Assembly: GCA_023386235.1 (NCBI GenBank)
Contig: JAEWKC010000040.1
Span: 13,041-77,040, forward strand
DNA: 64,000 nucleotides
Source of the DNA: Bacteroidota bacterium
GTDB taxonomy: Bacteria > Bacteroidota > Bacteroidia > Chitinophagales > Chitinophagaceae
Reading direction: 5' to 3'
The position numbers and the translations under genes are program-made. Numbering within the stretch: the first letter of the stretch is position 1; each line of letters starts with the position of its first letter. The notes beneath the pieces were generated by a model that saw only the letters and a program-made list of their open reading frames with translations, made no database searches and had not been told where the DNA came from. Positions 1-8,001 of this stretch are shown piece by piece.

Positions 1-1065
1 ATCTGATAAGTTGAAAGCTTCTTTAAGATAATAATAAGCACTGTCATGGTTTCCCAAAGTATGTTCTATCTCTGAAAGCATCCCAAGATGTATTACTGCA
101 TTTGCACTCGCATTGGAAGACATGGCAATTTCATAACTTTCTTTATAGTTCAGTTTTGCTTCTTCGTATCTTTCTAATTTCGCAAGACAAAAAGCTTTTT
201 CATTCAACAATCTGGAATAATCCGTTTTATTGGTAAATTTCTTTACGTATTCTATACCTTCTTCTATAATATCTAATGCTTTTTGATAAGCTTTTATAAA
301 TTGAAAATACTTTCCGGTAGAATAATAATAATACATGCCTGTTGTGTTTTCAGGAAATCTTTTTATCAACAACGCTAATGTATCTACTGTATTTTTTGCA
401 TTGACAGAATCTTTTTCATAAAGATAGCTTTCACTTATTATACCAAATATTTCTATAAGTTTGCTTCCATTAGCTGACGTTTGGGGCTGTCTGAAAATGA
501 TATCAGATGCCTGTCTTAAATAATAAACTGACTTTTCGTATTGTTTTTGATTCTTTAAAATTAATCCTACATCTGCAATTTGAGATGCCAGCAATGTTTG
601 GTCAGAATATTTTCTGGCTAAGGGAATACAGATGTCTGTAAGAATTTTTAAAAAACCGGTTTCATTGCCGTTGAATTGTTCTATAGCACCGTAATTATGC
701 CAGGCTCTGGTTCTGAAAAAATAAGCCTCTTCTTTATCAAAATTTTTAAGCATATCATCGGCTTTCATATAAGCCTCCTGCGCTTGCTGCGGATAATAAT
801 CAAAAAGATTTTGACCATTGTAAAAATGATAGATTCCTCTTAAATAATCGTCTTTGATAAATTTATCTGCCTGTTTTAAATAATGAAAACTTTTGGCAGT
901 ATCTCTATAAGACCAATAATCAGCTATTTCAAACAGCGTGCGCACTTTTGTATTGTTGTCTTTAATTGTGTTTGCAATATGCATCATACTATCTATGTTT
1001 TGCGCAGATGCACTCTGCACAACCCCAAAAAAGAGTGAGATTATAAAACTGTGAATAGTACGCAC
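1..1065 (-). CDS. Exported TPR-repeat protein, 3' end outside the window
   Basis: The reverse strand is open from a GTG at 1065 to the window edge (355 codons). An in-frame TAA lies upstream at about 1050-1048 codons before any ATG, so GTG is the only plausible start. The first 22 residues form a signal peptide ending in SASAQ. The rest is a run of helical pairs with TPR-like spacing (for example NEKAFCLAKLERYEEAKLNY near residue 285). In Bacteroidota such secreted TPR segments often precede a membrane helix and a histidine kinase or LuxR-type output domain, but that part, if present, is not in view. Function is therefore open; the TPR assignment rests on pattern reading, not on a profile search. 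Confidence 0.75.
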   Translation of the reverse strand, partial: MRTIHSFIISLFFGVVQSASAQNIDSMMHIANTIKDNNTKVRTLFEIADYWSYRDTAKSFHYLKQADKFIKDDYLRGIYHFYNGQNLFDYYPQQAQEAYMKADDMLKNFDKEEAYFFRTRAWHNYGAIEQFNGNETGFLKILTDICIPLARKYSDQTLLASQIADVGLILKNQKQYEKSVYYLRQASDIIFRQPQTSANGSKLIEIFGIISESYLYEKDSVNAKNTVDTLALLIKRFPENTTGMYYYYSTGKYFQFIKAYQKALDIIEEGIEYVKKFTNKTDYSRLLNEKAFCLAKLERYEEAKLNYKESYEIAMSSNASANAVIHLGMLSEIEHTLGNHDSAYYYLKEAFNLSD

Positions 1066-1176
1066 GTTTGTTTGAGATTTGAAATTTGAGTAAATGTAAA
1101 TATGTTTTTACATATCTGAACCCCTCTTTATAAAAATACCCGAAAAAGGGGATATAAAATTACAACAAACTAAGGA

Positions 1177-1207
1177 TTGACTTGAGCAGTTGGCTGTTAT
1201 ACATTTG
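1177..1207 (+). promoter_or_regulatory. Promoter of the 1252 gene
   Basis: TTG at 1177-1179 and TACATTTG at 1200-1207 are 20 nt apart, matching the Bacteroidota sigma consensus (TTG-N17-23-TAnnTTTG). Transcription would begin near 1212, so the TTG codon at 1210 cannot be the translation start; ATG 1252 is. Confidence 0.7.
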
Positions 1208-1251
1208 CTTTGATAAATAACTATAACAAAGTCAAAAAAACTAAAAAATTT

Positions 1252-1725
1252 ATGAAAAAACTAAAACAGACTGTAAAAGCAAGTGCCTTTTTAATCGCAA
1301 CATTCCTGTTATGTTCTCCTAATGCTCAAGCCCAATACACAGGCGCCGGCTTGTTGGTAGATGTAGGCGATGGCGGCACTATGGTAGGGCCGCATGTAAA
1401 GCACTTCTTTACCGGCAACAACGCACTGGAAGGTTCAGTATTATTTGGAAGTGGCTTAACAATGATACAGGCTATGTATGGCTTCCATTCAGACCTGGGT
1501 GGAGCGGATGGATTAAAATGGTATGTAGGCGGAGGACCGGGTATTGCCTTTGGTAAAGGTGGAGGCACTGCATTTTCACTCGCGCCTATGATTGGACTGG
1601 ATTATAAGATTGGACAGGTGCCATTGGCTTTATCCGCAGACTGGCGTCCGAGATTTTTAATGGCCGACGGTGAAAGTGCTTTTAGCGCAGCAAGATTTGC
1701 ACTGGGACTACGATTTACTTTTTAA
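1252..1725 (+). CDS. Small outer-membrane beta-barrel protein
   Basis: The protein is 157 residues from ATG 1252. It has a signal peptide (about residues 1-28, ending AQAQ) followed by short alternating strands rich in Gly and aromatic residues, and it ends in the strand-type tail RFALGLRFTF. A C-terminal Phe is typical of barrels inserted by the BAM complex. It resembles the small porin/OmpX-like barrels annotated as outer membrane protein in Bacteroidota; the exact role is unknown. A lipoprotein gene follows after 31 nt and is probably co-transcribed. A longer reading from TTG 1210 is excluded by the promoter position. Confidence 0.75.
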   Translation: MKKLKQTVKASAFLIATFLLCSPNAQAQYTGAGLLVDVGDGGTMVGPHVKHFFTGNNALEGSVLFGSGLTMIQAMYGFHSDLGGADGLKWYVGGGPGIAFGKGGGTAFSLAPMIGLDYKIGQVPLALSADWRPRFLMADGESAFSAARFALGLRFTF

Positions 1726-1756
1726 ATAATTTCTTTAAATAAATAAATATAAAAAT

Positions 1757-2191
1757 ATGAAAATGAAAACCGTTTTCGCAATTGCGAGCCTTATGATCAT
1801 TTTAGGCGCTTGCTCTAAAAATGATTCTAACAATTCACAAGGAAAAAACCTTAAGTTTACTATATCTGTAACAGGATTAAACCTCAATGAGCAGGACAAT
1901 GCGCACGTAGTAATTGCAGGAACCAACACAAGCGGCACTGCATCCTGGCGAGTAAACGGAGAACTCAGAAACAATGAAGCAGGGCTGGTTATTTCCAAGC
2001 AGGATTTGGCCGCGGGCAATACTATTGTTGTAGAATCTGTAGGACCATTAGTAGCCGCTAACGTGGGATTATCCGGTATAAACTTTGGCAGCTCATTTAC
2101 TTTTAAATACAAAGCTGAAGTTTCCGGAGCAGTTAAAAATGATATTAGTGACGTAGTAGCGGATCAGTATCAAAAAACATTCACTTATTGA
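1757..2191 (+). CDS. Hypothetical lipoprotein
   Basis: This 144-residue protein starts MKMKTVFAIASLMIILGAC. The lipobox LGAC puts the lipidated Cys at residue 19, followed by a polar linker (SKNDSNNSQ). The body looks like a single all-beta domain of alternating hydrophobic residues with many Gly, Asn and Thr. I do not recognise a family. It sits 31 nt behind the outer-membrane barrel gene and ends at a terminator, so the two probably form a small operon for an envelope pair. Confidence 0.7.
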   Translation: MKMKTVFAIASLMIILGACSKNDSNNSQGKNLKFTISVTGLNLNEQDNAHVVIAGTNTSGTASWRVNGELRNNEAGLVISKQDLAAGNTIVVESVGPLVAANVGLSGINFGSSFTFKYKAEVSGAVKNDISDVVADQYQKTFTY

Positions 2192-2226
2192 TTATCAACT
2201 TTTGTTTCTTTTATTGTTATGTCAAA

Positions 2227-2254
2227 AAAAATGCACTCGGCTTGAGTGCATTTT
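2227..2254. terminator. Bidirectional terminator
   Basis: ATGCACTC (2231-2238) pairs with GAGTGCAT (2244-2251), extended by A and T runs on both sides. It lies between a plus-strand gene ending at 2191 and a minus-strand gene ending at 2289, so it can serve both. Confidence 0.85.
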
Positions 2255-2288
2255 CATTTTATTAGCGCTTTGCTATTTACATATTTTA

Positions 2289-3968
2289 TTACAATAAAAT
2301 TCTCAATGGCTCTTCCAGCAGTTCTTTCAATGTTTGCAGGAATGCCGCACCCGCTGCCCCGTCAACCACTCTGTGGTCACAGCTTAGCGTCACTTTCATT
2401 ACGTTGCCCACTACAATCTGTCCATCTTTAACCACCGGCTCCTGGCTAATGCCGCCAACCGCTAAAATACACGCGTCGGGAGAATTAATAATGCCTGTAA
2501 ACTGGTCTATGCCAAACATACCTAAGTTAGAGATAGTGAATGTGCTACCTTCCCAATCGGATGGTTGCAACTTTTTATCTTTGGCTTTCTGAGAAAATTC
2601 TTTTACTTCCGCGGAAATTTGTTTAAGCGTTTTAGTATCGGCAAATCTTACTACCGGCACCAATAAACCCTCAGGCACAGCTACCGCCACACCAATGTTT
2701 ATATGATGGTTTACTCTTATGGTATCGCCCTGCCAACTGCTGTTTACCGAAGGGTGCTTTTTCAAAGCTGCCGCCACCGCTTTAAGCACTATATCGTTGA
2801 AGCTGATTTTATAATCTTTCGCGTTTTGATTTAATCTTGGGCGTGCCGCTACCACATTGTCCATATCTATGGCCATAGTGAGGTAAAAATGCGGTGCCGT
2901 ATATTTACTTTCAGACAACCTGCGCGCAATTGTTTTGCGCATTTGACTTACCGTTACTTCTTCAAATGACTCTTCTCCTACAGGCGCGGTTGCAACCGCT
3001 GATCCTGTAGCGGCTTTTTGCTCGGCAGCCGCTGGCTGTGCCGCTGACGGCTGATAATTTTCCACATCGCTCTTTACGATTCTGCCATTATCACCACTAC
3101 CTTTTACATATTTAAGATCTATGCCTTTTTCTTCCGCTATTTTTTTAGCTAAAGGCGAAGCAAAAATTCTTCCTTCATTTACAACTTCCTGCTCTGCCTG
3201 AGGTGTAGGCTTTGCTGCCTGCGCCTCTGCTTTTGGAGCTTCCTGTGCCGGAGCTTCTTCTTTTTCTTCTTTTTGCGCTTGCGCCGGTGTGCCGCCACCT
3301 TCATTATTACTCTTCACAGCAGCCACTATCGCATCTACATCAGTACCTTCTTTACCTATGATGCAAAGCAAATCTTTTACCTTGATTGTTTCACCATCGC
3401 CTGCGCCCTGGTATAATAATTTACCGTCTTTATAGCTTTCCAGTTCCATTGTAGCCTTGTCGGTTTCAATTTCAGCCAGAATATCTCCTTTTTTCACATC
3501 ATCACCTACATTCTTTTTCCATGCAGCAATAACGCCTTCTGTCATGGTATCACTAAGGCGGGGCATTAAAACAACTTCATCCATATTAGAAATATCCGGT
3601 GTGCTGCCGCTGTCCTGCTTAGGCGCTTCTTTTTTCTCTTCTTTAGCGGGTTCTTCTTTAGCTTCTTCTTCTTTTGGCTGAGGCTTCTCTTCGGTGCTGC
3701 TTCCACCGGTGAGCTCTGCTATGTCTTCGCCTTCCTCACCTACTATCAGTAGCAAATCATCTACTAAGATTTTGCTGCCTTCGGGGCCTGCAAGATGAAG
3801 AATGGTGCCGTCTTTATAGCTTTCCAACTCCATAGTAGCTTTGTCGGTTTCAATTTCAGCTAGCAGATCTCCTTTTTTTACGGAATCTCCTACTTTTTTG
3901 TGCCATGCGGCTATTACCCCTTCCGTCATGGTATCGCTTAAGCGCGGCATTTTTATCACTTCAGCCAT
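2289..3968 (-). CDS. aceF: Pyruvate dehydrogenase E2, dihydrolipoyl acetyltransferase
   Basis: E2 is the core of the pyruvate dehydrogenase complex: it takes the acetyl group from E1 on a lipoyl arm and passes it to CoA. The 559-residue protein has two lipoyl domains (about 1-77 and 132-207), each with the lipoylated Lys in ETDKATME. Ala/Pro/Glu-rich linkers follow, then an E3/E1-binding domain (about 268-303, beginning IFASPLAKKIA) and the catalytic domain (about 335-559) with the active-site motif DHRVVDGA at 531-538. Two near-identical lipoyl domains are normal for Bacteroidota E2. The first residues MAEVIKMPRLSDTM fix the start. E1 and E3 genes are not adjacent. An E2 for another 2-oxoacid is possible but less likely. 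Confidence 0.93.
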   Translation of the reverse strand: MAEVIKMPRLSDTMTEGVIAAWHKKVGDSVKKGDLLAEIETDKATMELESYKDGTILHLAGPEGSKILVDDLLLIVGEEGEDIAELTGGSSTEEKPQPKEEEAKEEPAKEEKKEAPKQDSGSTPDISNMDEVVLMPRLSDTMTEGVIAAWKKNVGDDVKKGDILAEIETDKATMELESYKDGKLLYQGAGDGETIKVKDLLCIIGKEGTDVDAIVAAVKSNNEGGGTPAQAQKEEKEEAPAQEAPKAEAQAAKPTPQAEQEVVNEGRIFASPLAKKIAEEKGIDLKYVKGSGDNGRIVKSDVENYQPSAAQPAAAEQKAATGSAVATAPVGEESFEEVTVSQMRKTIARRLSESKYTAPHFYLTMAIDMDNVVAARPRLNQNAKDYKISFNDIVLKAVAAALKKHPSVNSSWQGDTIRVNHHINIGVAVAVPEGLLVPVVRFADTKTLKQISAEVKEFSQKAKDKKLQPSDWEGSTFTISNLGMFGIDQFTGIINSPDACILAVGGISQEPVVKDGQIVVGNVMKVTLSCDHRVVDGAAGAAFLQTLKELLEEPLRILL

Positions 3969-4094
3969 AATGTTATTTTTATTTTAAATAGTAGTTCTAA
4001 AAAGAACCGGTGTTTAGTTTTAATTAGCGCCCGAAATTACATCAAAATAAAGAAATAATAAAACCCTTAGTTTTAAATTTAAGCTAAACGGTAT

Positions 4095-6599
4095 CTATTT
4101 TATTTTTAAATTGATGTAATCTATTTGTTCTTGTATAGCTTCAGGATTAGCTGCGCCGGCTTTTTTTACTGCTTTTTGCTGTGCTATTTGTTTGAAAAAA
4201 TTATTTACAGCTTCTTTATACGGCGGATAATCTTCCGATACTTTATCGCGGTATTTAACCACTTCATCCACACCTTGTTTAAACCTGGCCGCATCATTGA
4301 TGCTCAGCAAATATCCCATAAAATCAAAAGTGTATTCCGCTTTTAGGTTAATATCGTTCAGGTTTTTGTATTCGCTATACACCTCTTCAAAGTCTGCTTC
4401 GGTCTTATTGAGCATATCCAATCGCTCTACGGCCATTTTCAATTTTCCTTTCGCGTCTTTTCTTAATGCCGGCAGCAGTTCCATTGCCTTGTCTCTGTCA
4501 AGCATGGAAAGACTTTGCAACGCCGATCCTGCAACGCTGTAAGAAGAGTCATTTACATTAGCTAAAAATACGGGCAGGTATTGTGCATTGCGCATATAAC
4601 CTAAAATATCAATTGCTGCGGCCCGGGTGGGTTTATGCTTATCGGTTGTAGCTATGTTTTCTATTTTGCTTATCGCAGCGGCATTCATTATCTGCGGATT
4701 TAACCCGTATAAAACCATCTGACGAATAAGATAGTTACTATCGCTCAAAGCCTGATTAATAATAAAATCTGCTGCTCCGGGCTGCATAATATTTTTCAGC
4801 GCATAATCAACTGCTTCTCTTCTGTCTAAAAAATTTTCGGCGTATTTATACTGAGCAATATATTCGGCGATGTTTTTATTTTCGGTTTTTGTGCACAGTA
4901 AATATTTTTCGGCATCGGCATTGATTAACTCAGGTTTCTGCGAAGTTGCAAACGTGAATGTGTGTTTTGCTTTATCTACCCAAACATTGTGTCGGGTTTT
5001 CTTTCCGTTTACCACAACATCAATTGCCAAAGGAAATCTGAAAACAGGGGCATTTTTTTGCGTTTGTTCTATATTTACAGTGGCAGTATTGGCTGTTGAA
5101 GAATAATTGATATTTAACTGTGGATGTCCATTTGAAAAATACCATTGATTAAAAAACCAGTTTAGGTCTTTGCCTGTAACTTCTTCAAACACTAACCTTA
5201 AATCGTGTGCTTCAACCGTTCCAAACTTTTTAGAAGTAAGAATTTTATTTAATGAAGTATTAAAAGCTTCGTTTCCTACATACTTACGCAACATGTGCAA
5301 AATAACGCCGCCTTTGTTGTAGCTTACAGCATCGAACATATCATCGGCATTTCTGTAATAATGACGTACTAAATCTTTATTAAAATTATTGCCCATTAAA
5401 TATCCCTGCATATCATTATACAAATGCGCGTCGGCCGATTCTTTGCCGTATTTATATTCTCTCCACAAATATTCGCTATAGTTGGCAAAGCTTTCGTTCA
5501 TGGTAAGATTGCTCCAGCTTTCGGTAGTTACCAAATCTCCAAACCAATGATGAAATAGTTCATGCACAATTACATCTTCCCAACGGTTACCATCGGCTAA
5601 TTCTCTTGCATTTTGCTGTGCAGATTGTCCATGCAATGTAGTAGTAGTATTTTCCATAGCGCCACTCACATAATCTCGGGCAGTTATTTGCGCATATTTT
5701 GCCCAGGGATATTCTACGCCGGTAATTTTAGAAAAGAACGCCATCATTTCGGGAGTAAGTCCAAAAATTTGTTTTGCATATGGCCCGTATTCTTTTTCTA
5801 CGTAATAATCTACCGGAATATTTTTATATTTATCTTTAATTACCGTATAGTCTCCAACACCCATAAACACAAGGTAGGGTGCATGAGGCTGCGTCATTTT
5901 CCACACATCGGTACGTGTTCCATTCGGATTTTTCTTAGAAGAAGTCATTAACCCGTTAGAAAGCGACACATATTTATCCGACACAGTCATGGCAATTTCG
6001 TGTGTCATTTTCTGGTTGGGTTTATCAATGGTGGGAAACCAAACGCTGTTGCTTTCTGTTTCGCCCTGTGTCCATATTTGAGTGGGCTTGCCTTGTTCTT
6101 CTCCTTTTGGGTTAATAAAATACAAGCCCTTATCGTCTGTAATAGCAAAACCTTTAGTTGCAGATTTATATTCGTTGGGGCGTGAAACATAATCAATATA
6201 AAGGGTATATTTTTGGTCTTTAGTATATGTTTTATTCAGTTTGATTTTTAACTGTAATGAATCATATACATATTTCAAGGGTGTATTTTTTCCGTTGACA
6301 AACAAGTTCACCGATTTTATATCCATTGCTTTGGCATCAAGAGTAAGACTGTCGGTAGCATAAAAATGCGGCTGCAAGGTTATCCATGCTTTGCCATACA
6401 AATACGACTTATCGTAATCGAACCGAACATCTAGCTTAGTATGAACCAGATTATTAATTTTTTCGGGTGTGGCTCTGTATATCTGTCGCCAGGCGGTATC
6501 TGCAGAAGAAGTTACAACGATATCTTCACGCACGTCCTCAACCTGTGCCTGCAGAAGCGCTGCATTAAAAACAAAGAATAATAAAAAGAATTTTTTCAT
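4095..6599 (-). CDS. Secreted M1-family metallo-aminopeptidase
   Basis: This zinc aminopeptidase removes N-terminal residues from peptides, probably in the periplasm or at the cell surface. A signal peptide spans residues 1-19. The substrate-anchoring motif GAMEN is at 323-327; the zinc site HELFH is at 356-360 with the third ligand Glu 379 in NES, exactly the HExxH-X18-E spacing of gluzincins. The last 250 residues form a helical, HEAT/ARM-like domain typical of M1 enzymes. The length of 834 is usual. The next gene upstream is co-directional, but a strong palindromic terminator lies between them, so it is likely transcribed alone. Confidence 0.93.
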   Translation of the reverse strand: MKKFFLLFFVFNAALLQAQVEDVREDIVVTSSADTAWRQIYRATPEKINNLVHTKLDVRFDYDKSYLYGKAWITLQPHFYATDSLTLDAKAMDIKSVNLFVNGKNTPLKYVYDSLQLKIKLNKTYTKDQKYTLYIDYVSRPNEYKSATKGFAITDDKGLYFINPKGEEQGKPTQIWTQGETESNSVWFPTIDKPNQKMTHEIAMTVSDKYVSLSNGLMTSSKKNPNGTRTDVWKMTQPHAPYLVFMGVGDYTVIKDKYKNIPVDYYVEKEYGPYAKQIFGLTPEMMAFFSKITGVEYPWAKYAQITARDYVSGAMENTTTTLHGQSAQQNARELADGNRWEDVIVHELFHHWFGDLVTTESWSNLTMNESFANYSEYLWREYKYGKESADAHLYNDMQGYLMGNNFNKDLVRHYYRNADDMFDAVSYNKGGVILHMLRKYVGNEAFNTSLNKILTSKKFGTVEAHDLRLVFEEVTGKDLNWFFNQWYFSNGHPQLNINYSSTANTATVNIEQTQKNAPVFRFPLAIDVVVNGKKTRHNVWVDKAKHTFTFATSQKPELINADAEKYLLCTKTENKNIAEYIAQYKYAENFLDRREAVDYALKNIMQPGAADFIINQALSDSNYLIRQMVLYGLNPQIMNAAAISKIENIATTDKHKPTRAAAIDILGYMRNAQYLPVFLANVNDSSYSVAGSALQSLSMLDRDKAMELLPALRKDAKGKLKMAVERLDMLNKTEADFEEVYSEYKNLNDINLKAEYTFDFMGYLLSINDAARFKQGVDEVVKYRDKVSEDYPPYKEAVNNFFKQIAQQKAVKKAGAANPEAIQEQIDYINLKIK

Positions 6600-6676
6600 G
6601 ATGAATTATTATTAATCGAAGTAAAAATAGGGAGTTTTACGGAATTTAATAGTTATTGATTAAACAAGATTTTGGC

Positions 6677-6718
6677 ATAAATATATGAGCGCGCCACGTG
6701 GCGCGCTCATATATTTAT
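6677..6718 (-). terminator. 42-bp perfect palindrome, probable terminator
   Basis: The two 21-nt halves meet at 6697/6698 (core CGCGCCAC/GTGGCGCG) and pair without a mismatch. The palindrome overlaps the TAA stop of the 6715 gene. In RNA it would form a very stable hairpin with only a minimal loop, directly behind the coding region. Confidence 0.75.
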
Positions 6719-7848
6719 TTTTTCCTCATCTTATTAATCCAGATAATAGTGCCGGTTACAGGCAAACTGGTAGCTATTAGGCAGGCAATAAAATAAATAA
6801 TTTTTGAAAACAATCCGAAAATTTCACCTGTATGTAAAGGTCTTATGGAGCCCGCTATTTTTTCTCCAAACGACTTATCGGCAAATTTTTCTTTTTTCAA
6901 AATTGCTCCTGAATATTGATCTATCACTATTTTATCCGGAACAGAAAGTGCTGCAAAGCCGGTTTTAGTTTTATTTATGGCGTAGCTACCTGTGCTGTCT
7001 GTTGGCAAATTGATAGTGATGTTACCTTTTCCGGGTAGTTCCTTATTAGCTCTGCTGATTGCATCTGCAATAGAAATGGTAGCTGCATTTTTTATTAGTG
7101 CCGATTCAGGAGCTTTTTCGCCTCTGCCTGCAAAAACTTTAGCCCCCAACATGTTGCTTAATCCGTCTTTATACCACACAAACGACCAGCACAAACCGGT
7201 TAAACCCATTATCAATAGTAAAATAAAAGAGTAAAAACCCAAAGTGTTGTGCAAATCGTGATTAATACGCTTCCATCTGCCGGAAAATTTTATCTTTAAA
7301 CCACTTTTCCAATTGCGCCATTTTTTTATTTTTTTGGGTATCCAAAGTATCAAACCGCTCAGTAGCATAAATACAAAAATAATGGTTGCTATACCCACTA
7401 CAATTCGTCCGGTTTTTTGTTCCATCAGCAACCAGCGATGCAATTTCATCATGGTAACAAAAAAATCGTTGGTTTTAGATTCTGTAGTACCCAGTTGCTC
7501 TCCGGTATAAGGATTTACCAGTATTTGTTTTCCCCTATCTTTACCACCTTCCTGTTTTTTCTTTGAAATATTTTTTACAGTAAACAACCACGACTTTTCC
7601 GCATTATCATATACTGTTACGGCTGTTACTTTTGTCTTGCCAGTCTGCAATTTATTAATTAATGAGTCTATCGCTAAAGGCTGCCCGACAGCTGTAACAT
7701 TGTATTTTTCTTTATTGAAAAACTCATTTGTTTCTTTGTGAAAAGTGTAGATAGTACCACTTAGGCAAACCACAAACAACACGATGCCGCTTGCCAGACC
7801 CAGCCATAGGTGCAAGTCGTTGGTAATTTTTCTGAAAAGTTTGTTCAT
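6715..7848 (-). CDS. PepSY-associated transmembrane protein
   Basis: This 377-residue membrane protein has the PepSY_TM arrangement. A first helix near residues 12-35 (LGLASGIVLFVVCLSG) is followed by a periplasmic PepSY-like region. Helices near 150 and 205 are separated by basic loops, a second periplasmic region follows, and a last helix precedes NKMRKK at the C terminus. In Bacteroidota such proteins are often linked to siderophore or iron-reductase uptake systems, but no TonB receptor is next to this one, so the substrate is unknown. ATG 7848 is chosen over TTG 7857 because it begins MNKLFRK, the usual start of the family. The stop lies inside the palindromic terminator. Confidence 0.82.
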   Translation of the reverse strand: MNKLFRKITNDLHLWLGLASGIVLFVVCLSGTIYTFHKETNEFFNKEKYNVTAVGQPLAIDSLINKLQTGKTKVTAVTVYDNAEKSWLFTVKNISKKKQEGGKDRGKQILVNPYTGEQLGTTESKTNDFFVTMMKLHRWLLMEQKTGRIVVGIATIIFVFMLLSGLILWIPKKIKKWRNWKSGLKIKFSGRWKRINHDLHNTLGFYSFILLLIMGLTGLCWSFVWYKDGLSNMLGAKVFAGRGEKAPESALIKNAATISIADAISRANKELPGKGNITINLPTDSTGSYAINKTKTGFAALSVPDKIVIDQYSGAILKKEKFADKSFGEKIAGSIRPLHTGEIFGLFSKIIYFIACLIATSLPVTGTIIWINKMRKK

Positions 7849-7873
7849 TAAAGGCAAAAATAATTCTACCTGT

Positions 7874-7900
7874 AAACAAGGGTTTACGAATTCGGGAAAA
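7874..7900 (+). repeat. Intergenic repeat copy 1
   Basis: A 26-27-nt segment (AACAAGGGTTTAC, one variable base, AATTCGGGAAAA) recurs at 11872-11897 with one mismatch. Both copies sit in noncoding DNA upstream of a gene. No known element is recognised. Confidence 0.6.
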
Positions 7901-7942
7901 AGTATTAAAGAAGTATATTATATTTTTCTTCTAAACAGAAAA

Positions 7943-7972
7943 GCATCTGTGAATCGAATTATTCACAGATGC
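7943..7972 (-). terminator. Terminator behind the T9SS hydrolase gene
   Basis: GCATCTGTGAAT (7943-7954) and ATTCACAGATGC (7961-7972) form a 12-bp stem with a 6-nt loop, followed on the minus strand by TTTTCTGTTT. Confidence 0.8.
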
Positions 7973-8001
7973 CTTATATTTTTTTTTAAAAAAAATAATA
8001 A

